From an uncultured Bacteroidota bacterium (GTDB lineage: Bacteria > Bacteroidota > Bacteroidia > NS11-12g > UBA9320): DNA of 44,344 bases. Of this stretch, positions 1 through 8,563 are shown piece by piece. The notes under the pieces are model-generated. The model had not been told where the DNA came from. It worked only from the letters and a program-made list of their open reading frames with translations, and did not search any database. Positions within the stretch are counted from its first letter, which is position 1, and the number at the start of each line of letters is the position of its first letter. Location: contig CAJXBI010000010.1 in assembly GCA_913050005.1 (NCBI GenBank), forward strand, positions 1 to 44,344, written 5' to 3'. Both the position numbers and the translations under genes were made by a program.

Positions 1-1502
1 AGTCGTCTGTAAGTCAATTAATTACAGACAAAAATACCGTTACTGGGGTGATGAGTTCTGGTGGAGTTGCGCATTATGGAAAAGCTGTTGTTTTAACGAG
101 CGGAACTTTTATGAATGGTATAATTCACGTTGGTAGACAACAGACATCGGGAGGACGAATGGGTGACAACGCGTCGTATGGCATAACGGAACAGTTGGTG
201 GGTTTAGGGTTTGATAGCGGAAGAATGAAAACGGGAACACCACCAAGAGTGGATGGAAGGACAATCAACTACCAGATTCTTGAAGAACAAAAAGGTGACG
301 AATCTCCAATGTGTTTCTCATTTAGAAAACCAGTGAGTATAGAAAAACAACACAGTTGCCACATTACTTATACCAACGAAAAGGTGCATGAGATCTTAAG
401 GTCTGCTTTTGATGATAGTCCGTTGTTTAACGGAGCAATTAAGGGTGTTGGGCCCAGATATTGCCCTTCTGTAGAAGATAAGGTTAATCGATTTGCTGAA
501 AGAACAAGGCACCAGATATTTATTGAGCCCGAGGGCTGGAATACCTACGAAACTTACGTAAATGGTTTTAGCACGTCGCTACCTCAAGATGTGCAGTATA
601 AGGCACTTCGAGAAATTAAAGGATTTGAGAGGGCGAAAATATTTAGACCTGGCTACGCTATTGAATATGATTTCTTTTATCCTACACAATTAAAACTTTC
701 ACTTGAAACAAAGGGGGTTAATAACTTGTTTTTTGCAGGGCAAATTAACGGAACAACTGGTTATGAAGAGGCAGCTTGTCAGGGGTTAATGGCTGGAATA
801 AACGCAAACCGACTAATCAACAACAAAGAAGCCTTCATACTTAAACGGAACGAAGCATATATTGGAGTACTTATAGACGACCTAATAAATAAAGGCACAA
901 AAGAACCCTATAGAATGTTTACAAGTAGGGCAGAGTTTAGAATTTTACTTAGGCAAGATAACGCAGATGTGCGACTAATGCCTTTGGCTAAAGAAATAGG
1001 AACCATAACTGATGAAGAATATGAGGTTATGGCAAAAAAGCGGGGTCGTGTTGGAGAAATTAAGAAAATAATAAAGAAAAAAACAATTAAACCGGTGGAA
1101 GTAAACCCAGTGTTAAGGGGTCTTAAAACAGCTGATATTCCACAGAACTATTCTATTGAAAAGGTTTTAGCTAGGCCACAAGTATCGTACAAAAATCTCA
1201 TGGGTGTTGCGTCTATTAACGAGCTGTTAGATAAGTATTCACCTGAAGAGTTGGAACAGGCAGAAATTCAAATAAAGTATAAAAGCTACATAGAAACGGA
1301 AAAAGAAAACGTAGAACGATTGATTCGGCTTGAAAATAAAAAACTTGCCAAAGATTTTGACTATTCGACAATCAACTCACTATCACTTGAGGCTATTGAT
1401 AAACTTAATCAAATAAAGCCTATTAGTGTTGGTCAGGCTTCCAGAATAAGCGGAGTTAGTCCCGCGGATATTTCTGTACTCATTGTGCATTTCACTAGAT
1501 AG
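1..1502 (+). CDS. mnmG: tRNA uridine-5-carboxymethylaminomethyl modification enzyme MnmG (GidA), 5'-truncated by window edge
   Basis: MnmG is the FAD-dependent partner of MnmE that installs the carboxymethylaminomethyl group at U34 of certain tRNAs. The reading frame is open to the left edge (frame starting at base 3), so the GTG at 48 in the ORF track is an internal valine and the FAD-binding N-terminus lies outside the window. Recognisable family blocks are GTFMNGIIHVG, SGRMKTGTPPRVDG, YCPSVEDKV, and the second FAD-contact region LFFAGQINGTTGYEEAACQG, followed by the helical C-terminal domain that binds MnmE and tRNA and ends in SRISGVSPADISVL. The stop codon is followed at once by the ATG of the next lipoprotein gene, with zero spacing. 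Base composition is ordinary here and drops sharply just after the stop. Confidence 0.97.
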   Translation, partial: SSVSQLITDKNTVTGVMSSGGVAHYGKAVVLTSGTFMNGIIHVGRQQTSGGRMGDNASYGITEQLVGLGFDSGRMKTGTPPRVDGRTINYQILEEQKGDESPMCFSFRKPVSIEKQHSCHITYTNEKVHEILRSAFDDSPLFNGAIKGVGPRYCPSVEDKVNRFAERTRHQIFIEPEGWNTYETYVNGFSTSLPQDVQYKALREIKGFERAKIFRPGYAIEYDFFYPTQLKLSLETKGVNNLFFAGQINGTTGYEEAACQGLMAGINANRLINNKEAFILKRNEAYIGVLIDDLINKGTKEPYRMFTSRAEFRILLRQDNADVRLMPLAKEIGTITDEEYEVMAKKRGRVGEIKKIIKKKTIKPVEVNPVLRGLKTADIPQNYSIEKVLARPQVSYKNLMGVASINELLDKYSPEELEQAEIQIKYKSYIETEKENVERLIRLENKKLAKDFDYSTINSLSLEAIDKLNQIKPISVGQASRISGVSPADISVLIVHFTR

Positions 1503-3017
1503 ATGAAAATAATAATAATAGCTTTTATCTTTTTAACATCGTGTGCCTCAATTCAATCATTAGACGGAGGAGATAAAGATACAATGCCACCTAAAATCAC
1601 GTCTGTATTTCCAGAGAACGAATCACTATTTGTAAAGGGTGCTAATATTGTTTTTAATTTTGATGAGTATATAAAAGCACCTAAACTAAATGATGTTTTA
1701 ATTATATCACCAAGTCAAAAAATAAAACCAAGCCTTACTGTTAAAAATAAAAGATTATCAATTAAGCTTCAAGATAGTCTATTAGAAAATACAACCTATT
1801 TAGTTCAACTAAATGGAGGTGTTTTAGATAATAATGAAGGTAACCCTGTTGATTTTTTTAATTATGTTTTTTCGACAGGACCATATATTGATTCTTTAAA
1901 ATATAAAGGTTTTATTTATGCATATTTAGAAGAAACTCCTTTAGAAAATTATAATATTCAACTTTATAATACAATAAAGGATAGCGTCATTTTTAATGAA
2001 AAACCAGATTATGTCGTTCGATCTAATAAAGTAGGTTTTTTTAGTTTTTCTAACCTTCCAGAAACTCAATTAATGGTTGCGGTTTTTGAAGATTTAAATA
2101 AAAATTTACTTTATGATAAAGATGAAAAAATAGCTTTACTAAAAACGGTTTCGACATTAAATAATACTATTGATACGTTTTATACATTTGAGAATAAAAA
2201 TACTGATAAATATAAAATTAATTTAGTTAATAATAATAATCCAGGTGTTCTGAAATTTAAATCAAATAAACCTATTAAAGATAAAATAACAGCTCAGATA
2301 AATAATACTGAGACTAATTACTATTTAAACAGAGATAAAGATACAATTACACTTTATTATGAAAATTTTAACGATAGTTTAAGTGTGAATTTACTAGTTG
2401 ACACATTTAATTTCAATTTTAAAATAACTAATTTTATATCAAAAAAATTAGCTTTAATAATTAATAAAACTAAGTCTGGGAAAAGAGAGCTTTTTATAAC
2501 CTCTAATCAACCTATTACTTTTATAGATGATTATATTAATGTTGAATGTAATAATCAAACAATCAATTATATAAAGAAACAAATAAATCCAGTTACTTAT
2601 TTTATTGGTTTTAATAATGTAGTTGATACTGTAAATCTAATTTTTAAACCAGAAGCTATAATATCCTCATATGATAATTTAGATAAAGCTGACACATTAT
2701 TATATGTGGTTAATAATAAATATAGTAATCAACTAAAAATAAAAGTAAATACTCGTGACTCTATAAACTATATAGCAGAATTACTCCAAGATAATAAAGT
2801 AATTCAGTATAAATATTTTACAAATACAGAAAATATAATTTTTAAAAATATAAATCCTGGTACTTATTCATTACGTATAATTTATGATTTAAATAATAAC
2901 CAGATTTGGGACACAGGAGATATTTTTAATAATAAAAAGCCAGAATATATTAAACTATTTAATGCTATTGAAATAAGAAATAATTGGGATAAAGAATTGA
3001 TTATTAATTTATTATAA
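1503..3017 (+). CDS. Ig-like (Big_5-type) domain lipoprotein
   Basis: A 504-residue predicted lipoprotein. The N-terminus has a short hydrophobic stretch and a lipobox-like FLTSC, placing the lipidated Cys at position 14. The segment after it, starting GGDKDTMPPKITSVFPEN and running to about residue 125, resembles the bacterial Ig-like Big_5 domain common in Bacteroidota surface lipoproteins. Two later stretches, EDLNKNLLYDKDE and DLNNNQIWDTGD, look like Asp/Asn-rich turns that could bind calcium. No catalytic motif is visible, so function is unknown. It abuts mnmG with no gap and probably shares its transcript. The gene is strikingly AT-rich (some 60-base lines have under 15% G+C) and rich in Asn, Lys and Ile, unlike most neighbours. 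The domain call rests on pattern recognition only. Confidence 0.8.
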   Translation: MKIIIIAFIFLTSCASIQSLDGGDKDTMPPKITSVFPENESLFVKGANIVFNFDEYIKAPKLNDVLIISPSQKIKPSLTVKNKRLSIKLQDSLLENTTYLVQLNGGVLDNNEGNPVDFFNYVFSTGPYIDSLKYKGFIYAYLEETPLENYNIQLYNTIKDSVIFNEKPDYVVRSNKVGFFSFSNLPETQLMVAVFEDLNKNLLYDKDEKIALLKTVSTLNNTIDTFYTFENKNTDKYKINLVNNNNPGVLKFKSNKPIKDKITAQINNTETNYYLNRDKDTITLYYENFNDSLSVNLLVDTFNFNFKITNFISKKLALIINKTKSGKRELFITSNQPITFIDDYINVECNNQTINYIKKQINPVTYFIGFNNVVDTVNLIFKPEAIISSYDNLDKADTLLYVVNNKYSNQLKIKVNTRDSINYIAELLQDNKVIQYKYFTNTENIIFKNINPGTYSLRIIYDLNNNQIWDTGDIFNNKKPEYIKLFNAIEIRNNWDKELIINLL

Positions 3018-3060
3018 ACTAATTAACATACTTAATAACAATAAGTGTTATTATTAGTTT
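3016..3060 (+). terminator. Candidate AT-rich hairpin after the Big_5 lipoprotein
   Basis: AATAACA (3034-3040) pairs with TGTTATT (3046-3052) around a 5-nt loop, and the outer arms AAACTAAT (3016-3023) and ATTAGTTT (3053-3060) also match, with a 10-nt bulge on the 5' side. It overlaps the stop codon. There is no GC-rich stem and no clean U-tract, so it may be a weak terminator, a 3'-end stabiliser or a by-product of extreme AT content. Confidence 0.3.
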
Positions 3061-3420
3061 CATAACATTATAATTTGTATAATTATTAATTTATTAACTA
3101 AATACAAATAGTTATAGACTCTAATTTAACATTAAAGATCATATATACACACAGAAGAATTATTAACAATATAATGTTAAAATATAAAATCGATAAAAGT
3201 AGATAACTTATAAAACTCTTAAAATCAATTACCTATATAAATTATACTGTTAATTTTATGTTATTAATGAAAAAAGCAAAATAAGTTACAGTCATATAAA
3301 CAGCTTATTAATTATATACTATTATAATTTAAAATTTATATATAATAATAAGTAAATAGAAAGTGAATAGAAATTTTCGTAGAGTGATAAAAGTTTAATG
3401 ATTTAATTTGTTGTCAAAAT
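3018..3420. other. AT-rich intergenic region, no gene seen
   Basis: About 400 bases between the Big_5 lipoprotein and pheS, with G+C near 17-20% by eye. I see no ORF with coding character, no tRNA-like fold and no clear repeat family. Apart from the hairpin at its left end it holds only AT-rich sequence. A pheS promoter should lie in its right part, but no exact TAnnTTTG element was found; the nearest resemblance is TTTAATTTG near 3403. Confidence 0.8.
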
Positions 3421-4425
3421 ATGTTAGATAAGTTTAACCAATTAATTGAAAAAGCAAAAAGTTTTAAAGTTTCATCATCCGATGATTTAGAAAATTTTAG
3501 ATTAACTTTTTTGGTAAAAAAAGGGTTGTTAAATAAATTAATACAAGAATTTAAAACGTTATCTAATGATCAAAAAAAAGAACTAGGTAAAATACTAAAC
3601 ATAACCAAGCAAACGGTAGAAGAAATTTATAATATTAATTCTAAAAAAATAACAAGTAATCATAATTATTCACGTCTTAATAATAATTTACCTGGTTATT
3701 ATATTGAGTCAGGCAGTCGCCATATTATTAGTTCTGTTGTAGATGAAATGACAGTTATTTTTGAGAGGTTGGGTTTTTCTGTTTCTATTGGTCCAGAAAT
3801 TGAAGATGATTGGCATAACTTTTCTGCATTAAACTTTCCTAAAAATCATCCAGCAAGAGATATGCAAGATACGTTTTTTGTAGATCAAGAAATTGCTTTA
3901 AGAACCCACACCTCTTCAGTACAAGTTCGTTTGATGGAATCGGGTAAATTACCGATTCGAAGTATTATGCCAGGACGCGTTTATAGAAATGAAGCTATAT
4001 CATCACGCTCAAACTGTTTTTTTCACCAAGTTGAGGGTTTATATATAGATAAAGGAGTTTCTTTCTTAGACCTCAAACAAACGCTATATAATTTTGTGAA
4101 AGAATTTTTTGGACCAAATACTAAGGTAAGATTTAGAGCCTCTTATTTTCCATTTACTGAACCAAGCGCAGAAATGGATATTTTTCTTGGCATTGAAACA
4201 GCGTCTGATTACAAATTAACAAAAGGTACTGGTTGGTTAGAAATATTAGGTTGCGGCATGGTTGATCCAAATGTTTTAGAAAACTGTAATATAGATAAGA
4301 GTTATTCTGGATTTGCTTTTGGTTTAGGAGTCGATAGAATAGCTATGTTAAAATATGGAGTTAAAGATTTAAGAACCTTTTTTAACAACGATAAGCGTTT
4401 TTTGACTCAATTTGATTCCTTATAA
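3421..4425 (+). CDS. pheS: Phenylalanine--tRNA ligase alpha subunit
   Basis: PheS forms the catalytic subunit of the cytosolic alpha2beta2 phenylalanyl-tRNA synthetase. The 334 residues match the usual length of about 330-345. Residues 1-85 form the N-terminal coiled-coil tRNA-binding arm. Class II motifs are visible: motif 1 region with ERLGFSVSIGPEIEDD, then HPARDMQDTFF, motif 2 with LRTHTSSVQVRLM and PGRVYRNEAIS, the phenylalanine pocket region FTEPSAEMDIF, and motif 3 GFAFGLGVDRIAMLKYG. pheT is not adjacent in this window, a split often seen in Bacteroidota. The first 250 bases are very AT-rich like the upstream region, while the conserved catalytic half has ordinary composition. A strong terminator follows directly. 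Confidence 0.97.
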   Translation: MLDKFNQLIEKAKSFKVSSSDDLENFRLTFLVKKGLLNKLIQEFKTLSNDQKKELGKILNITKQTVEEIYNINSKKITSNHNYSRLNNNLPGYYIESGSRHIISSVVDEMTVIFERLGFSVSIGPEIEDDWHNFSALNFPKNHPARDMQDTFFVDQEIALRTHTSSVQVRLMESGKLPIRSIMPGRVYRNEAISSRSNCFFHQVEGLYIDKGVSFLDLKQTLYNFVKEFFGPNTKVRFRASYFPFTEPSAEMDIFLGIETASDYKLTKGTGWLEILGCGMVDPNVLENCNIDKSYSGFAFGLGVDRIAMLKYGVKDLRTFFNNDKRFLTQFDSL

Positions 4426-4435
4426 AAAAAGCAAC

Positions 4436-4468
4436 AAAAAAAGGGTTGCAACAATGCAACCCTTTTTT
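4436..4468. terminator. Bidirectional rho-independent terminator between pheS and the acidic lipoprotein gene
   Basis: A perfect 8-bp stem GGGTTGCA/TGCAACCC with a 4-nt loop ACAA is flanked by an A-run on the left (4436-4442) and a T-run on the right (4463-4468). The symmetry gives a U-tract on both strands, so it can end both pheS (+) and the convergent lipoprotein transcript (-). Confidence 0.9.
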
Positions 4469-4486
4469 AAAATAATTAATCTTTAA

Positions 4487-4726
4487 TTATTCTGCAGCTT
4501 CTTCAGCCGGTGCTTCTTCAGCCGGTGCTTCTTCAGTTGCTTCTTCCATAGTAGTAGAATCAGTTGTTTCTTCAGTAGCAGCTTCTTCAGCTGGTGCCTC
4601 TTCAGTAGCAGCCATACTGTCAGCTACTTCTGTAGTTTCTTCTGTGCTTTCAGTTTCAGCAGCGTTGTTGCATGCAACAAAACCAAACACTGAAACGATA
4701 GCTAATAATGCAATAATTTTTTTCAT
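4487..4726 (-). CDS. Small acidic Glu/Ala/Thr-repeat lipoprotein
   Basis: A 79-residue predicted lipoprotein. MKKIIALLAIVSVFGFVAC is a clear lipoprotein signal with the lipobox cysteine at 19. The mature part is nearly all Glu, Ala, Thr, Ser and Pro with no basic residues, and includes repeats of the EEAPAEEA type. At DNA level a 15-bp unit (gcttcttcagccggt read on the + strand) occurs twice in tandem at 4497-4526 and a divergent third copy follows. The mature protein should be highly acidic and unstructured. Function is unknown; Bacteroidota genomes often carry small abundant lipoproteins of this kind. It is the last gene before the shared terminator and has its own upstream gap of 67 bp to der, containing a near-match to the -7 element (TATATTCG on the minus strand). 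Confidence 0.85.
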   Translation of the reverse strand: MKKIIALLAIVSVFGFVACNNAAETESTEETTEVADSMAATEEAPAEEAATEETTDSTTMEEATEEAPAEEAPAEEAAE

Positions 4727-4793
4727 TTACGCGTAATTTTAATTGTTAAATATTTAAATAATGATGCGAATATAGTGTTTTGGTCAAAAAAAA

Positions 4794-6098
4794 TTATTTT
4801 TTTCTAAAGTAAAGTCTAATTGGAACACCTTTGAAATCATAGTTTGCACGCAATTTATTTTCTAAAAACCGTTTGTAACTGTCAGGAATATATTGTGGGA
4901 GGTTACAAAAAAACGCAAATGAGGGACAGTTGGTTGGAAGCTGAGTTACGTATTTAATTTTTATATATTTTCCCTTTATAGACGGCGGTGGTTTTTTTTC
5001 TATAATAGGTAAAAAGAAATCGTTAAGCTTTGAAGTTGTTATTTTCCTATTTATTGAGTTATAAACATTATTCATAACACTAAGTGCTTTTAACACACGT
5101 TGTTTTGTTGTTGCGGAAACAAACAAGATAGGAACGTCAACAAAAGGAGCAAGCTTTTCTTTAATAAGAGCTTCGTAGTTTTTTGTTGTTTGAGTGTCTT
5201 TTTCAATAAGATCCCACTTATTTACAACCACCACTATACCTTTTCCGTTTTTTTGAGCCAAACTAAATAAATTCATGTCTTGAGCCTCAACGCCTCTTGT
5301 GGCGTCAACTACAATAGCAACAACATCTACAGACTCTATCGCTCGAAGCGAACGCATAACAGAGTAAAACTCAATATCCTCTGTAACCTTACTTTTTTTT
5401 CTTACTCCAGCGGTGTCTACTAGATAAAGGTCTTGATTAAAGGACCTATATCGAACATACAACGTATCTCTTGTTGTACCTGGAATGTCGGTAACAATAT
5501 TCCTGTCGTGACCTAGCAACGTATTACATATTGTAGATTTTCCAGCATTTGGCCTACCAACAAAAGCTATTTTTGGAATATTTTCATCCAAAATTACTTC
5601 ACCCTCTGGAAGTAACTCAACTAAATTGTCTAAAAGGTCTCCTGTTCCGCTTCCAGACAAAGAGGATATTGGATATATATTGTCTATTCCAAGAGAATAA
5701 TATGAGTTAGCCATAAACATTCTTTCATCGTTATCTGCCTTGTTAGCTACCACTAAATATGGCTTTTTGCTTTTTCTCACAAATTTAAAAAAGGCGACAT
5801 CTAAATCGTTTGGGTCGTTTACCGAATCAACAACAAACAACAACACATCTGCTTCACTAATGGCAAGTTCAACCTGTTCGCGAATGTTTGATTCAAAAAC
5901 ATCTGTGCTATTAGAAACATAGCCGCCCGTATCAATTACAGTAAACTCCTTACCCGCCCAGTCACTAGTTCCGTAATGCCTGTCCCTAGTAACCCCGCTT
6001 ATGTCATCGACAATTGCTTTTCTTTCCCCTATTAAACGATTAAATAAAGTGGATTTTCCAACATTTGGTCTTCCTACTATTGCTACAATTCCTGCCAT
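4794..6098 (-). CDS. der: Ribosome biogenesis GTPase Der (EngA)
   Basis: Der is the tandem-GTPase factor needed for maturation of the 50S ribosomal subunit. At 434 residues it has the expected length. The first G domain has GRPNVGKST near residue 8, DTGG and NKAD; the second has GRPNAGKST near 180, DTAG and NKWD. The C-terminal KH-like domain ends in NYDFKGVPIRLYFRKK, the typical family end. The gene follows era on the same strand with a 27-bp gap, so the two ribosome-assembly GTPases are probably co-transcribed. A possible -7 element (TACTTTCG) lies 12 nt upstream of the ATG. Confidence 0.97.
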   Translation of the reverse strand: MAGIVAIVGRPNVGKSTLFNRLIGERKAIVDDISGVTRDRHYGTSDWAGKEFTVIDTGGYVSNSTDVFESNIREQVELAISEADVLLFVVDSVNDPNDLDVAFFKFVRKSKKPYLVVANKADNDERMFMANSYYSLGIDNIYPISSLSGSGTGDLLDNLVELLPEGEVILDENIPKIAFVGRPNAGKSTICNTLLGHDRNIVTDIPGTTRDTLYVRYRSFNQDLYLVDTAGVRKKSKVTEDIEFYSVMRSLRAIESVDVVAIVVDATRGVEAQDMNLFSLAQKNGKGIVVVVNKWDLIEKDTQTTKNYEALIKEKLAPFVDVPILFVSATTKQRVLKALSVMNNVYNSINRKITTSKLNDFFLPIIEKKPPPSIKGKYIKIKYVTQLPTNCPSFAFFCNLPQYIPDSYKRFLENKLRANYDFKGVPIRLYFRKK

Positions 6099-6110
6099 GT
6101 TATTGATGTG

Positions 6111-6118
6111 CGAAAGTA
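6111..6118 (-). promoter_or_regulatory. Possible -7 element for der
   Basis: TACTTTCG on the minus strand, one mismatch from the Bacteroidota -7 consensus TAnnTTTG, lies 12 nt before the der ATG in the era-der gap. No matching TTTG was found at 19-nt spacing, so this may only supplement read-through from era. Confidence 0.35.
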
Positions 6119-6125
6119 CATTGAT

Positions 6126-7007
6126 TTATTTCTTTAAGTAACCAAAGTATCGAAGCTGTTGATCATCAGACCTCCAATCTTTTTTAACTTTAACGGTTAG
6201 CGACAAAAAGACCTTCTTTTTTATAAAACCTTCGATACGTTTTCTTGAAAAAATACCAAGATTTTTTATTGCCGAACCACCCCTTCCCAGCACAATGCCT
6301 TTTTGGGATTTACGTTCTACATAAATAGTTGCATATATCTCGTCAATATTCTTTTTTTCATTATAGTTTGTAATACTTACCTCAACACTATAAGGAATTT
6401 CTTTTTTGTATTGCGACAAAACTTGTTCTCGAATCATCTCACTTACCAAAAACCGAACACTTTCATCACTTACTAAATCCTTGTCGTAAAAAGGGGGGTG
6501 TTCTGGCGACAACTCAACCAACATGTTTACTATTTTAGAAACATTAAACCCCTCTTTTGCGCTTGCCACCAAAACATGTTTAGTTTTAAGTGTTTTTTTT
6601 ACCTCAATAACGCGAGCATTTAACACCTCTTGGCTGTCAACAAGGTCTGCTTTGTTTATGACCACAACCACAGGACACGATAGGTTACTGATTTGTTCTT
6701 CGAATTGCTCCGTTTTTGGATATTGACCATCCAAAACCAACAAAACAAGGTCAGCGTCTTCTAGTGAACTTTTTACAGCACCCATCATAGTTTCCTGAAG
6801 TTTATATGCAGAGCTCTCTAGTATTCCGGGGGTGTCTGAGAAAACAAGCTGTGAATTTTTGTTGTTTAAGATACCTTTGATTCGGTGCCTTGTTGTTTGA
6901 GCTTTTGGGTTGGTAATAACAAGATCTTCTCCCAAAACTGCGTTCAGCAAAGTTGATTTACCCACATTAGGCAACCCCACAATTGATATAAAGCTCGACT
7001 TAAACAC
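6126..7007 (-). CDS. era: GTPase Era
   Basis: Era binds the 3' end of 16S rRNA through a KH domain and couples GTP hydrolysis to 30S assembly. The 293 residues include GLPNVGKST (G1, about residues 11-19), the switch I stretch KAQTTRHRIKG, DTPG (G3), NKAD (G4), and a C-terminal KH domain with KGIVLGRGGSAIKNLG. The ORF begins at a GTG (7005-7007) and no upstream ATG gives a better start; the sequence FISIVGLPNVGKST immediately follows, so the start is near the true one. The gene precedes der. A 101-bp gap separates it from the glycosyltransferase gene upstream. Confidence 0.97.
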   Translation of the reverse strand: MFKSSFISIVGLPNVGKSTLLNAVLGEDLVITNPKAQTTRHRIKGILNNKNSQLVFSDTPGILESSAYKLQETMMGAVKSSLEDADLVLLVLDGQYPKTEQFEEQISNLSCPVVVVINKADLVDSQEVLNARVIEVKKTLKTKHVLVASAKEGFNVSKIVNMLVELSPEHPPFYDKDLVSDESVRFLVSEMIREQVLSQYKKEIPYSVEVSITNYNEKKNIDEIYATIYVERKSQKGIVLGRGGSAIKNLGIFSRKRIEGFIKKKVFLSLTVKVKKDWRSDDQQLRYFGYLKK

Positions 7008-7108
7008 ACCACAAAGGTAGGTCTATAGGGCAATAAAAAGGCCAAACTGCAACAAACTATCGTAATCCAAGAGTAAACTAAAAACCAACAAGAGTTTTTA
7101 ACCCAAGC

Positions 7109-8557
7109 TTATCGTACACTGTCTATCGAAAGTAGTTTGGTGTGATTGTAGCTGCTGTCGATTATTGACATGTTAAAAAACTTTTTTAACTCGACATAAG
7201 AACTTAGATGCGACACAAGAAGCGTGTCACATTGTTTTATTTTATTCCACTGTGCCCTAGGAACAAAAAAACCCCTTTCAATTTTTAACTTGTTGACGTA
7301 AAACAAATGGGGCTCCAGCCCACTCTTTTGGTCTAGAAGTATTTTTGTATTGGAGCTTAAGTGCTTTAAGTTTAGCTCGTCTTTTAAATAATGAGAAATT
7401 CCGTTTGTTTCCAATTCATAGTATTTTTCGTGTGGATTTAGGGCGTATCGATAAGCCTTTTTGTAAGGAAAAAAAAGAACTAACACCACAGGTATTATTA
7501 GCCATTCTGTGTTTTTTTTGAAATGGCTAATTAAAAGGTGTACACTGTTAGAAAAAACAATTGCAAGCATTGGTATTGTAGGAGCTACATACCAAAAATT
7601 CTTAGTACCTAATGAAATAACCAACAAAAATGAGCAACACTGTATTGTCCAAAAAGTCCAACTTTTTGGTAACCCCCTAACAACAAAAGGTGTAATAATT
7701 ACAGCAGAAATAAGCCAAAACCAAAACTGCATCTGCTCCTTAAAAAGTAATTTAAAATAGTAAAAAAAAGAGTATTCTTCAAAAACGTAATTAGAGGATC
7801 GATTTACGTACCGAGGAAACAATTCACCTTGCCAAACAAGATTAAGATATCCGGGCTGCCTTAACTCCCTTTGCCAATAATATAAGCCAATAATAAAAAG
7901 TCCTAAAAAAACAGAAATGTAAAAATGTTTATTAGAAAGCAGCACTGCTAGTTTTTTGTGAAACAGTAATGCAAAAAAAAGCCCAGGCCCAATCATCAAA
8001 ACAGCTATACTCTTGCAAAGAACCCCTAGTGTAAGCGAAACCCCCATCAAGTAGAGGTGTGCTGGTTTTTCTGTTTTTATAAATCGAAAGGTGCTATGTG
8101 CTAAAAGCAGGACAAAGAAAGCAAGTGTGGCATCATGGTCACCAAAACGACCAACATGGTCTCCGTAAAAGCCAAAAGAGGTCGTCAAAATACCCACAGC
8201 AAAAACCCCTGACCAATATTTTTTTGTGGACGAATATGTAATTATAAAGACAAGAACGAGCGACAGTATTGAAAAAAACACAGACGGGAACCGAATAGCT
8301 AACTCGTTTAAGCCAAACAAATGAAGGCACGCTACCTGTAGCCATATCAATAATGGCGGTTTTAGCTCGTATGTCTCGGGAGACCCTTTGTAAGTCCTTA
8401 CTATTAAATCACCGGACTGGTACATTTCTATCGCATTTATAGCATTGCGCGATTCATCCCAGATTCTAAAAGGCAAAACACCAACATTTAGCCAAAACGG
8501 AATAGAGAAGACAAATAGAAGCCCAAGCATTAGAAGTTTTAGGTGAGTATTTCTCAT
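7109..8557 (-). CDS. GT-C fold glycosyltransferase (PMT/ArnT-like)
   Basis: A 482-residue integral membrane protein with about ten predicted hydrophobic segments. It looks like a dolichyl/undecaprenyl-phosphate-sugar dependent glycosyltransferase of the PMT/ArnT group. The first loop carries the acidic motif WDESRNAINA with the expected Asp-Glu pair near residue 34, and further on LKPPLLIW, matching the PP-L signature of the family; a second acidic loop motif GRFGDHDA follows near 135. The acceptor (lipid A, protein or other glycan) cannot be told from sequence. It is 6 bp downstream of the TPR gene on the same strand, so the two are likely co-transcribed. Confidence 0.85.
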   Translation of the reverse strand: MRNTHLKLLMLGLLFVFSIPFWLNVGVLPFRIWDESRNAINAIEMYQSGDLIVRTYKGSPETYELKPPLLIWLQVACLHLFGLNELAIRFPSVFFSILSLVLVFIITYSSTKKYWSGVFAVGILTTSFGFYGDHVGRFGDHDATLAFFVLLLAHSTFRFIKTEKPAHLYLMGVSLTLGVLCKSIAVLMIGPGLFFALLFHKKLAVLLSNKHFYISVFLGLFIIGLYYWQRELRQPGYLNLVWQGELFPRYVNRSSNYVFEEYSFFYYFKLLFKEQMQFWFWLISAVIITPFVVRGLPKSWTFWTIQCCSFLLVISLGTKNFWYVAPTIPMLAIVFSNSVHLLISHFKKNTEWLIIPVVLVLFFPYKKAYRYALNPHEKYYELETNGISHYLKDELNLKHLSSNTKILLDQKSGLEPHLFYVNKLKIERGFFVPRAQWNKIKQCDTLLVSHLSSYVELKKFFNMSIIDSSYNHTKLLSIDSVR

Positions 8558-8563
8558 AGTAAA

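Noticed and set aside
3018-3420. AT-rich gap considered as an origin, integration scar or small RNA gene
   Set aside because: No DnaA-box cluster, no direct repeats or integrase, and no stable fold with a terminator was found.
4497-4540. Tandem 15-bp repeats considered as a CRISPR or regulatory array
   Set aside because: The units code for the acidic repeats of a lipoprotein and have no spacers.
7079-7100. TAAAAAC/GTTTTTA inverted repeat after the glycosyltransferase gene
   Set aside because: Only AT-rich pairing with an 8-nt loop and no U-tract; expected by chance in this composition.
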